64,000 nucleotides of DNA. Origin: Durusdinium trenchii. Lineage: Eukaryota; Sar; Dinophyceae; Suessiales; Symbiodiniaceae. The position numbers were made by a program, and so were the translations under genes. The notes under the pieces were generated by a model. It saw only the letters and a list, made by a program, of their open reading frames with translations. It had not been told where the DNA came from and searched no databases. Shown in pieces: positions 46,072 to 54,527 of the stretch (position 1 is its first letter; each line of letters starts with the position of its first letter). The stretch covers positions 80,553-144,552 of the forward strand of contig CAXAMN010003558.1 of NCBI GenBank assembly GCA_963970005.1. Direction: 5' to 3'.

Positions 46072-46648
46072 ATGGCCATGGAAGTGGAGAAGATTCAGGT
46101 GAGGATCCCGATCTCGGTATCGTCAGATACTAAACTCCCAAACAGCAAACGAGCATTGCCAGGTAGATCAAAGAGCTATTCTGTGATATGTGTGCCTGAC
46201 CGGGGCATTAAACATATATAGTCTATAGTATCATAGTACCTGAAAAAGGGGTTTAAGCGGGACGACCTCCAGTCTTGCCACTGAGACCACAAGGTGATGG
46301 TGCAGAAGATGTCGGGTGAGGTCCTCGAAGCCAAAGTCAGCCCCGAGGACACTGAGGGACTCTGCATTCAAGTTGCAGCACCATCTTTTGATGGAAGGAT
46401 GAGAAAAGCCAAGGATGTGCAGACACCCAAGGATGTGCAAGCTGTGCTATGATGCCCATGAAAACACGGACATACACGACGTATACGACCAGATCAGACA
46501 CCAATGTAACGGATTCGAACGGTTTTCGAACGGTTCTTCACGGCATGCATCAGGACACCGTGCGGGAACTGCAGCCACGCATCGCTGAAGAATTGGGAGT
46601 GCCGGTGCTGTGTCAACAGCTTCTCGTCCGACCGGACGACCGGGACCG
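46072..46648 (+). CDS. N-terminal ubiquitin-like (beta-grasp) domain gene, partial
   Basis: Three exons join in phase: 46072-46097 (MAMEVEKIQ, ending ATTCAG|GTGAGG), 46294-46347 (VMVQKMSGEVLEAKVSPE) and 46554 to about 46648 (DTVRELQPRIAEELGVPVLC, then QQLLVRPDD). The product follows the ubiquitin plan: first hairpin with a short loop after VMVQKMSG, then V-x-x-L-x-x-x-I helix and the QxLL strand. The second intron is GA...AG with GACAC repeated at both ends. Such domains mediate protein-protein contact in the ubiquitin system, usually as one module of a longer protein. No C-terminal Gly-Gly is seen, so conjugation is not implied. The rest of the gene is not identified; exons at 47596 and 48028 on the same strand may belong. 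Confidence 0.62.
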
Positions 46649-47595
46649 GTGTGGATGAACGGACCCAAATGGGGCAGCAAAGGTGTGGATTCTTCCACTC
46701 AAACATGTATTGAAAAGCTGGGGAGCCTTAGCTATATGAGCCGTCATGGTTATTGGGATTCTGAGCATTTGCATCCACACTCTAAATCACTCTAAAGTGG
46801 AACATCAGCATTGGAAATGGTTGCTTTCCCCTGTACCATCTGAGGTTCCCGGTGGACCTTCACAAACAATTCAGCAGTTCATTCAGTTTTGCCGTGTTTT
46901 CGAAGAACAGCGTGGTACTTGATCATGCAGAGATCGGCTCATCGTAGTTGTCTATGTCAAAAAATGATCAAAAGGGTCTGTCCAATGAGAATAGGAAATC
47001 CTAGCCTGGCCTTCGTGGTTGCCCTAGTGACTCTGGCTGTGCACTGCGTGCCTCTTCCGAAGACCATCCCCCTGAGATTCAAGACACAGGGTTTGGAGTT
47101 GCATTGTTGCAGTTCAGGCCATCTTGCACAGTGATGCTTGGATTTCGGATTGCTTGCAAACCTGGTTAGGCAGAAAAAAGAACCAGTCGGTCTATCTGTC
47201 TCGTCGCCCTTAAGCGATCTTGGGCCCTTGGGCCGGTCGGTCCGCACGAGGCGAACGAGGGGTATGGGACCGATGAGCCTGTTTTGGGACCCATTTTACA
47301 GGATGCCAGGATACAGGATACAGTACTTAGCTGTAACAAAACATTTCTGAAAAGCCTGAAAGGATCAATATGGGCAAGATCTCTTGTAGCCTTTTGATGC
47401 CTTTTGTTATCGCTTGTTCGTGAAGGCCACAGCCCTGTTGCTGTTCCCGCTTCTCCCTTCCAGTTGCTGAGTTGCTGGCCATACGCAATCTCACAGATAG
47501 ACGAGATTCGTGGGGGGCGGAGAGACTCACAAGAAGCTTCTTGGGTTTGACCCCCTGTACCATCATGACTCAGAAGAATAATCTTAATTTTATCC

Positions 47596-47805
47596 GTGTT
47601 TCCACGTGTTTCCTTTGAGCTTTGGAGAATCTTCGACTATTTGGTCGTCCAAAGCGCTGGTGATGACACACCGAGGCTGTGGATCAACAATGTCACACCA
47701 CAAATCGTAGAGAAGACGCTGCCGGTGATGTGCAATCAAGTATCCGAAACCATCCAGTATCTTGGCAGATCAGATTTGCACAAAAAAAGAACGTGCAATC
47801 ATTAA
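47596..47805 (+). CDS. Uncharacterised exon-like frame
   Basis: Reads VQSAGDDTPRLWINNVTPQI and VEKTLPVMCNQVSETIQYLG, ending in a stop. Could be a late exon of the ubiquitin-like gene. No family recognised. Confidence 0.3.
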   Translation: MFPRVSFELWRIFDYLVVQSAGDDTPRLWINNVTPQIVEKTLPVMCNQVSETIQYLGRSDLHKKRTCNH

Positions 47806-48027
47806 GGTGTCATCTACTGTAGCTCTATCGGTGTTCAGCTTAATTTGCTAGTGACCTACAGTGATTTGTGGATCCACGGGCTTTTCGAGGGGTCTTGATG
47901 CTTTGAACTTGCGCCTGTGAATGAAGATATGGAGTGTGGGCTTGCAAACCATACTCACCAGATCTCACCAGGTGAAGGACCGGCTTGTGAACCCAACAAT
48001 GACAGTCTCATGATTCATCGTTCAATC

Positions 48028-48158
48028 ATGTTCAACCCCTTCGTCCGCGCCAAACCGCCGCACTGGGACCGCCTTCACACGGATGACTGGGACCGCGAGA
48101 CGGGGGCTCGTGCTGCCCTGCTCTCCTTGTCGCACGGGAAAGTTCACGGCGGACAGAG
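48028..48158 (+). CDS. Uncharacterised exon with start codon and donor
   Basis: The ATG at 48028 opens MFNPFVRAKPPHWDRLHTDD, then RETGARAALLSLSHGKVHGG, ending at ACAGAG|GTGTGC. GC content rises sharply over it. It lies 0.6 kb before the retroelement insertion, which may therefore sit in this gene's intron. Confidence 0.38.
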
Positions 48159-48780
48159 GTGTGCAATTTGGGTTTGTCCCACTACTGGTACCTGTAACAG
48201 TCAGTAAACAATTATCACATATTATCACTATTTTGAACAAGGCCTTTACTAACGATCATCATCCGCTGTTACTGGTAATGGGATAGACCCAACATATGAT
48301 GCAATTTTCTCAATCTATATATTTTATGCCAACGGCGATGGAACACCGTATGTGTAGTCATGCTCATTTTACAACATGCTTGGTTTGGGGTGGGGGTGGG
48401 GTGGAGGGTAGGTCGGGGCCAATACCTGTTTTTGCTGCATGCGCTGGCTTATTTTTTCACGTTTTGTTCACCAGCAGTTTTGTAGGCTCAAGCCGATGTC
48501 ATGCGTCACTTGTCTTTTGCTGCCTGCGTTTCCTTTATGCTGCACTTCAGAAGTAACTTCAAATGCTTCGGTGACGGTGTGCGCGTGGGTCGTGAAGCGC
48601 AGCTCAGCTATCCATCAGGACAAGATTGACACACCTAGGACACGTCTCAAGACAAACAAAGAAACAACGATGAACTCAGGTATGTGACCACTATCAACAA
48701 ACTGTTTCCAAACCGACTCCTAACAACAAGCCAACCGTTCGTTAAATTGATCAATACAGTCAACGTCCGACGTCCAAATG

Positions 48781-48785
48781 ATAGT
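48781..48785. other. Target-site duplication, left copy (ATAGT)
   Basis: ATAGT immediately precedes the TG of the left LTR and is repeated exactly at 56888-56892. Five bp is the normal copia duplication length. Confidence 0.7.
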
Positions 48786-48967
48786 TGCAACTGCGGTGAT
48801 AGCAGGTTCTGTGGACACGCGAAGTTCCCCAGAAACGAAAGGAGCGGACGAAGTCTCCTTTTTCGCGGCCGATGCTGAGATCTCGAGTACCCGCCCTCTG
48901 GCGGATGAAAGGATTCGGAAAACACAAGTTGACAGCTGAACCTCAAGTACATGGAGTGTACTTTACA
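48786..48967 (-). repeat. 3' LTR of the copia element
   Basis: TG...CA-bounded, 182 bp if it begins at 48786. Bases 48800-48967 match 56720-56887 except at 48837, 48880 and 48944. The outer 14 bases (48786-48799) do not match the equivalent bases at 56706-56719. On the element's sense strand, the bases just upstream (48968-48985) are pyrimidine-rich, not the usual polypurine tract. Confidence 0.88.
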
Positions 48968-48999
48968 CTCTAAAAGGGGGGAAAAGCTGAGGAAAAACT

Positions 49000-49731
49000 T
49001 CAGCTGTCGTCAGGCGGAACGAGTCCTGCATTTTGCATTTCTGTTGGCCATGGACCTGGCCAACCGTGCATCCATTGAAACACGTAGTACTGATTGGCAG
49101 TACGTTCTTCGTAGTGGACGATGCCATGGTGCGTGAAAAACATATGCAGGTCTTTGCTCAGGGTACGTCGGCTTTGAGCATGGCGAACATCCGGTGGTAC
49201 CGCTTGAGAAGCACATGTAGTGCAGTAGCTCACTGGACGGACGTTCAGTGCTTGTCGTTGGAGCACTGGGCAGTCCGGGTTGTGGTGCCAGACACGACCT
49301 CGTGAGGCCATGAACACTTCATCTCTCATTGGACAGGTCCGTGCGTGTTCCACCATTTCTCGCCAGCATCTCTGGAGAAGACCCTTGGCGTCCAACAATG
49401 TCTCACGATAGTGAGACTCAGCTGCTATGCGGCGATCTGCTTCCTCCTGGGGCGTGAGTGGAGGACCTCTGTGGTGGTGTCGTTGTTGCAACTCTTGTAG
49501 TTCCGAGCGAGCCTGGTCCAGTTCTTGCAAAACAAGCTCGTTGGCTATGCGTTGTTCACGCGCAGCTTTCTGATTCTCAATGGCACGTTGCCGGTAGAGA
49601 ATCATGGAATCCAGGGCTTCATCTCGGAGTTTCACTGCCTCTTGGAGCGAGTCCGTCAGGTTCTTCACGATGGGCATGTTCCGCCTTCGTGGTGAGCCAG
49701 TGACCCAAAAGGCAGCTTGCTGCAGCAACAA
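49000..49731 (-). CDS. Extra 3' frame of the copia element: coiled coil plus Cys/His domain
   Basis: This 243-codon frame overlaps the end of pol in another frame and stops 32 bases before the LTR, the place where env-like genes lie in other LTR elements. A second in-frame ATG near 49678 (MPIVKNLTDSLQEAVKLRDE) falls right where the pol tail's membrane segment has ended. Residues about 25-110 are rich in heptad-like Leu/Glu/Arg/Gln and should form a coiled coil. Residues about 140-195 hold VWHHNPDCPVLQ and YCTTC, spaced like a small zinc site. It may be a separate protein or, through a frame change, the cytosolic end of the pol membrane tail. I know of no assigned function. Confidence 0.65.
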   Translation of the reverse strand: MLLQQAAFWVTGSPRRRNMPIVKNLTDSLQEAVKLRDEALDSMILYRQRAIENQKAAREQRIANELVLQELDQARSELQELQQRHHHRGPPLTPQEEADRRIAAESHYRETLLDAKGLLQRCWREMVEHARTCPMRDEVFMASRGRVWHHNPDCPVLQRQALNVRPVSYCTTCASQAVPPDVRHAQSRRTLSKDLHMFFTHHGIVHYEERTANQYYVFQWMHGWPGPWPTEMQNAGLVPPDDS

Positions 49732-52700
49732 AAACCATGACCAACCACCAGAACCATCCAGGCTCTAGTGGCTTCTCATCACCACTGGCGGCGTGTGCCG
49801 GCGAGAGGGCCGACATCAGCAGCAGTGCAAAAAGCGCACGTCCATGGCTGGGAGGCATGCTACCTACAGCGGATCCGGCTACTTCAATCTCTTTGAGATT
49901 GGCAGACTGGGGAACCTCGAGTAGTGGTGGCTCCTGCTCCAGGGACGTGTGCTCGTCCATTGTGGCTTGCAGTGGAACTTGGTGTTGTGTTTGTGAGTTG
50001 TAGGTGGTTGTGTCATGTTGTCCTGTGGTTGTGAACTCGTTTCGACTGCTCCATCGGCTTTCTAGCGGCTTCTTCTTTGCCGCTGTGTATGTTGGATCCC
50101 AAGTGTACTTGATGGATCCGTGTCTGAGTCTGTCGGCCAGGAGCTGCCTTGCTGACAGCTTTGTCAGTCCGTCGCCGTACTGGCGTTCAGAACTGACCCA
50201 TTTGAGTCGTCCGCCAAAACTCTCAACTTGTTGGCGGGTCACTTTCACTTCCAGGGCTGTGCGTTTGTCGTTGGAGCCATGGTTGAAAGCATCTCTATGG
50301 TAGGTGTCGTACAGAGCTTTAGCATCTGTAATCAACACTGGTTGAAGTGAGCTCTCTAACAGGGCCAGGTTGGATTTCAACTCAAGTTGAGGGTTGAACA
50401 GCTCATTCCAAAAGCGAACAATGAACTCGACATTGTCTGCAGCAGCACTTGAGGCTTGGGCCTCAGCAGCCAGTGAACTTCTGGCGACCCTTGGAAGCTT
50501 CATGGACTTCCAGTCCAAAACATGGTAGGGTGTCTCTACACCTTCGAAGGCCTCCTTGTGAGTCAGGAGACAGATGAAACCACCTTGGCTGCTGCCATCA
50601 TGTCTGACTCCGTGGGCTGCGTCGAACATGCAGCTGAGTCGGAGGTCTTGGATTGCGCCAAGAGGTGGATAGCGCAGGGTCACATCGCTGTTGTCCTTGG
50701 CAAATCTTAGGAGCTTGTTAGCTTCAAAAAGTGGTGCTGCCAGACCTGTGCTCAGTTCGCCTGAAAGGATTGAGGTGCTGGCCAGAAGGTGTGGGCTCGA
50801 CTGAACTGCTGGCCATTGGAGGCTGCCCAAAAGACCTCTGAGCAAACTCTGCTCTTTTGGGGTCATTGGCGAGTGAGTTTGGCGGCCTTTCTCAATGGTC
50901 AAGGGCTTGACCTTTCCAAAGAACTTCTGGTGGCTCACAGTCCATGCGCCGTCCGTCGACCGAGACATGTCCGCACCACAGTACTCAAAAGATTCATCTT
51001 GCTGCCAGGTGCGGAAATTGAACATCTTCCTGATTTCGGTCTCCATGCGGCAGTAGACAGCTGAGTTTTTGTCACCGCCACCCAACATGTCATCTACATG
51101 TAAACAAAGAAGTCCCACCAACTTTGGTGTGGAGGCATCACCGTCTTGTGGCTCAAACAATCTCCAAAAACAGGGGTCAAGGGAGTGTTGTTCCCAACCG
51201 AGCTGCTTGAGGCGTGAGCTGGCTTCCAAAAACCATCGACGAGGTGCGTCCAGTTGTCCGTACACTGGTTTGTGGAGGAACATTCTTGTGTTGGAGTCTG
51301 CGCCCAGCAATGCCAGTGCATCGGACGGCAACCTCACCCATAACTTCCGTTCTTGTGGAAGGCCTTGCAAAAAGGCAGTTGAAACATCGGCAGACCATCC
51401 GGTCCATCCAAGGCAGCTGCTCAAACTCAAAAACAGATTTCTGCCGAGGCGAGTGGATGCAGGTGAGGAGGTTTCGAGTGAACCTGCCAATGCATCAACG
51501 TCAGCGTATCCCCTCACCACCAGACGAGCTTTCGCTCGGGGACTGCCGTCGGCATTCTTGCTCCATTTGAGCAGCATTCTGCTTGTGAGTGTCCTTTCGG
51601 GTGTGGCTTCCTTGGTGGTCTGAAAGCTCCACACTCCGTTTTCAAAAAAAGAAGACAACTCCTTTTGCTTGGCCTGTTGGAACAGCAGGCGATGTTCCAG
51701 GGACAGTTCACGCTCCCGGATTTCACCTTTGTTTTTCTGCATCTTCTTGTTTGCCATAGCCTTTTGCTTTCGGCCCAACTGCTTGGCTGACTGGGTGTCA
51801 TGGGTAGTCATGCCCATCTCCTTACGAGTGTCTCCGTTGATCTGGAAGATTGTGACACCAGTCCAGGCTTTTCTGGTTGGGGTGCCAACGCCATTTTGCC
51901 AAACATCAGATTCCTGTTTGAGCTCTTGGCCTGTCTTCCGCACGGTGATGCGGATGGAGTCCAGCTTTTGCAGGGAGACTGGAAGGTGTTGGAGCTCTCT
52001 TTTGTTGAGCTGTTGAAGGCCGAACTTGGTTCGTCGAGGCACGACGTGGTGGCGAATCAGACAACCTGCTTTCACCTCCCAGTAGTCTTGGGGACTGCGG
52101 TCCATGGTGATGAAGCCATCTTCCATGTGCCATCCGGGCGGAAGGAACGAAGGCTCAACTGCATCGACCTCAAAACTGTGTCCAATGACATCGTCAATGC
52201 CCGATGTGGATGGCTTGTCATAGGGACCGGCTCGGTGGTTGGAGGTGCTGGTTGTTTCTGGTTGTGATGTCTGAGGGATGCCACGATAGCGTCGATTGCC
52301 GAAGGAGATGGTCTCTTGTTGGTCGTATCGTCGTCTCATCAGCTCAAAACGCTCACCAGGTTGAGCTGGCTGGTACAGAGCCTCTGTGTCTGGGTCCAGC
52401 TGGGACGCTGGAAGGTTCTGGCTGGCCCTTGAGTGAGGCGGACTGGGTTCTCTGCATGGTTCGTTCAGAGAGGGTGTGTCCGGTTGGTTCTCTGGAACTG
52501 CTGGTAGTGCCTCAAGTGGTAATGCAAGTGGCGCCGGACTTGTGGTTGGTGGAGCCTGTTGTTCTGGTTCAACCCCTTGCTGACTGTGTGCAGGGGATGT
52601 AGGGGCGTACTCCAAATCCGGTTCGGACTGTGTTGGTTCATCATCTGGTGCAGGCTGAGTGGCGTCATTGAGCGCAGGTGCTACAGCTTGTGGTGAACCA

Positions 52701-53092
52701 ATTGGTGCTTCAAGTCGGCGTCTTTGCACAGGAGGCTGCAAGTCTTCCTCTTCTTCTTCCATTTCTTGTTCAATCTCCTCCTCTTCCGACTCTAAGTCTT
52801 CGATGCGACGTCGATTGGCCACATTGAGATCCAAAAGTCTGGTGACTCCTCTGCTCTTCAGCTCTGACATAGCCTTCTTTGCTTCTTGGATGCCGTTGAT
52901 CAGGGTGTCAGTCTCCTTCTCCAAGGCTGGTCGCAGGTGATGAGGTGCACAACGGAGCAACTGGGTCTTGTGGCTGATCCAGTAGAGAGAGGGTTTGCCA
53001 TCGTCACCATCTTCTCGCATCAGGACTCTTGCGGGGCCTTTCCATCTGACCTTGACTAGGTCAGCGCTCTGGCATCTCGCCAGTAGTAGCAA
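49619..53092 (-). CDS. pol: Copia reverse transcriptase-RNase H with C-terminal membrane tail
   Basis: Intact 1157-codon frame. Residues 1-60 continue the integrase C terminus, and 100-300 are an acidic/proline-rich linker. The RT core spans about 485-720, with ADVSTAFLQG at 569-578 and the catalytic HVDDM at 665-669 (Y to H variant of YVDD). RNase H spans about 815-990, with acidic residues D824 (FDAAH), E877 (AAEAQ), D923 (ITDAK) and D974 (YGDGLTK). The tail is unusual: residues 1086-1101 look like a signal-peptide core ending in AHA-A, and 1111-1131 (WFWWLVMVFVAAASCLLG) look like a membrane helix. No canonical start: the true N terminus belongs to the upstream polyprotein and the frame break near 53065 separates them. 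Enzyme role: copying element RNA to DNA in the particle. Confidence 0.93.
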   Translation of the reverse strand: MLLLARCQSADLVKVRWKGPARVLMREDGDDGKPSLYWISHKTQLLRCAPHHLRPALEKETDTLINGIQEAKKAMSELKSRGVTRLLDLNVANRRRIEDLESEEEEIEQEMEEEEEDLQPPVQRRRLEAPIGSPQAVAPALNDATQPAPDDEPTQSEPDLEYAPTSPAHSQQGVEPEQQAPPTTSPAPLALPLEALPAVPENQPDTPSLNEPCREPSPPHSRASQNLPASQLDPDTEALYQPAQPGERFELMRRRYDQQETISFGNRRYRGIPQTSQPETTSTSNHRAGPYDKPSTSGIDDVIGHSFEVDAVEPSFLPPGWHMEDGFITMDRSPQDYWEVKAGCLIRHHVVPRRTKFGLQQLNKRELQHLPVSLQKLDSIRITVRKTGQELKQESDVWQNGVGTPTRKAWTGVTIFQINGDTRKEMGMTTHDTQSAKQLGRKQKAMANKKMQKNKGEIRERELSLEHRLLFQQAKQKELSSFFENGVWSFQTTKEATPERTLTSRMLLKWSKNADGSPRAKARLVVRGYADVDALAGSLETSSPASTRLGRNLFLSLSSCLGWTGWSADVSTAFLQGLPQERKLWVRLPSDALALLGADSNTRMFLHKPVYGQLDAPRRWFLEASSRLKQLGWEQHSLDPCFWRLFEPQDGDASTPKLVGLLCLHVDDMLGGGDKNSAVYCRMETEIRKMFNFRTWQQDESFEYCGADMSRSTDGAWTVSHQKFFGKVKPLTIEKGRQTHSPMTPKEQSLLRGLLGSLQWPAVQSSPHLLASTSILSGELSTGLAAPLFEANKLLRFAKDNSDVTLRYPPLGAIQDLRLSCMFDAAHGVRHDGSSQGGFICLLTHKEAFEGVETPYHVLDWKSMKLPRVARSSLAAEAQASSAAADNVEFIVRFWNELFNPQLELKSNLALLESSLQPVLITDAKALYDTYHRDAFNHGSNDKRTALEVKVTRQQVESFGGRLKWVSSERQYGDGLTKLSARQLLADRLRHGSIKYTWDPTYTAAKKKPLESRWSSRNEFTTTGQHDTTTYNSQTQHQVPLQATMDEHTSLEQEPPLLEVPQSANLKEIEVAGSAVGSMPPSHGRALFALLLMSALSPAHAASGDEKPLEPGWFWWLVMVFVAAASCLLGHWLTTKAEHAHREEPDGLAPRGSETPR

Positions 53093-53883
53093 AGTTGACC
53101 AGGCTGGAAAACAATGCTGGCGCCGAAGTACTTTCGGAGGAGGCCTCGCCGAAGACGGCGATCGATGTCTGTCTGCACAATGGCCATGCGAGCAGTTGCT
53201 CGCTTTTGCAGCTCATCTTCAAAGCCCTTGGAGCCTTCTAGGTGAAGTGGTGACAAATGAGGGTTGAGAAGGTCTCCAGGAAAGTGGGGCTGTTGACCCA
53301 AAAGCCATTGAGAAGGACTGTAGCCAGAAGCATTTGGCTGAGCATTCAACTGAGGAACCACATAGATTAAGGCTTCTCGGATTGCAGAACCTCCTTCTTG
53401 AGCAGTTTCTCGCAAGTACAGTTCACAGCTTTTGCGAAGAACAGCGTGGCGTCTTTCGACCAATGCCAATCGTTCATGTGCTTCACCAGGTGCAACGGTG
53501 TGTTGGAGAGCAAGTTCATCAGTGAAGCGAGTGAACTCATCTGAAAGCCAACCTCTTCCTTCGTCAGTGATGAGTTGAGCAGGAGGACCAAAAAGAGCAA
53601 GCCAACAACGCTGAAGAGCATCGATCAAACAATCACCCCTCTCAGCTTGCAACAAGGTGGCGGCTTGCCATTTGGTGGCTGCATCAATCATGGAGAGGAT
53701 TGGAAACTTGTTTTGCCCACTCTTGATCCAAAACACGTCACACTGTAGCTGATCGTTGAAGGTTGTGACCACCTTGGCCGAGCTCGGAGATGCTTGCGCA
53801 GGCTTCTTGAACATGTCACAGGTGGCACAATGATATTGACGTGCGACTTCAAGAACCTCAGGAGAAGCGCCTCTGACTTCCAA
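53056..53883 (-). CDS. Copia integrase core
   Basis: The frame carries the CATC half of the HHCC zinc module. The catalytic triad follows: D in LQCDVFW, D in LITDEGRGW and E in ALVERRH, with exactly 35 residues between the second D and E (D,D35E). The first His pair of the zinc module lies in the preceding frame and at the break near 53921. The C terminus (GQLCYYWRDAR) runs out at a stop where the pol frame takes over, again a -1 step. The enzyme inserts the DNA copy into the host genome. Confidence 0.9.
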   Translation of the reverse strand: MEVRGASPEVLEVARQYHCATCDMFKKPAQASPSSAKVVTTFNDQLQCDVFWIKSGQNKFPILSMIDAATKWQAATLLQAERGDCLIDALQRCWLALFGPPAQLITDEGRGWLSDEFTRFTDELALQHTVAPGEAHERLALVERRHAVLRKSCELYLRETAQEGGSAIREALIYVVPQLNAQPNASGYSPSQWLLGQQPHFPGDLLNPHLSPLHLEGSKGFEDELQKRATARMAIVQTDIDRRLRRGLLRKYFGASIVFQPGQLCYYWRDARALT

Positions 53884-54527
53884 AAGGTCGGTGAGCTTCT
53901 CAGCACTTGGGTGGCCAAGGTTCTATGTAGTTTCTGGATCACACGAACAGCCTCTTGTTTGTTGGTCGTCAAAAGTTGGATGAGACGTCCTTGATGTGAG
54001 CGAACTGGCTGACTGTCCTCAAGGGTGTAGGCCTGGTTCCAAGCCTGGGGTGTCTCTTCGGCAGCCAGGGCTACAGCAAGGACTGATGCCATGGCCGGCT
54101 GATAGTCCTCAAGGTACTTGGTGCGAAGGCGTCCACCAGGCATGCGTCCTTCCAAGGTGCAATGAGTGTGGCTCTTGTCACACAACAAGTTCATCGATTG
54201 TGCCATAGCTCTCTTTGTGGTGCGAAGGGCTGTAGGTTTGAGAACAAGCTTCCAACTGTTGTCAATGTCCTTGCAACAGGCACCGTAGGCACATTGATGA
54301 AAAACCACATGATAGCCTGGCAAGTTCTGAAGTGCCTTGGTGTACCAAGACAAGGCCTCTTTGGGTTGTTCCAAATGGGCATGGCGAGCACCAAGGACCT
54401 GTCGGCGGTAAATCTGCCGGACAAAACGAAGATGTACATCATGATGCCATTGGCGTTCTTCTTGCAACTTTTCTTTTCGCTCGGGCGAGTTGGCTGCCAG
54501 AGCTTGCATCTTGCTCCCAGACTGCAT
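53688..54527 (-). CDS. Second half of methyltransferase-like domain and pre-integrase region
   Basis: Only the part down to about 53921 is real coding; the rest of the frame is shadow. It holds the end of the methyltransferase-like domain: HLEQP (residues 51-55), where C5-methyltransferases have the ENV motif, then FHQCAYG, KPTALRT and a C-x(3)-HTHC cluster. A helical stretch rich in Ala (ASVLAVALAAEE) follows, then the pre-integrase region ending at KLHRTL. The frame changes both enter (54518) and leave (53921) within conserved motifs, which argues for base losses rather than designed junctions. Confidence 0.75.
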   Translation of the reverse strand: MQSGSKMQALAANSPERKEKLQEERQWHHDVHLRFVRQIYRRQVLGARHAHLEQPKEALSWYTKALQNLPGYHVVFHQCAYGACCKDIDNSWKLVLKPTALRTTKRAMAQSMNLLCDKSHTHCTLEGRMPGGRLRTKYLEDYQPAMASVLAVALAAEETPQAWNQAYTLEDSQPVRSHQGRLIQLLTTNKQEAVRVIQKLHRTLATQVLRSSPTFWKSEALLLRFLKSHVNIIVPPVTCSRSLRKHLRARPRWSQPSTISYSVTCFGSRVGKTSFQSSP

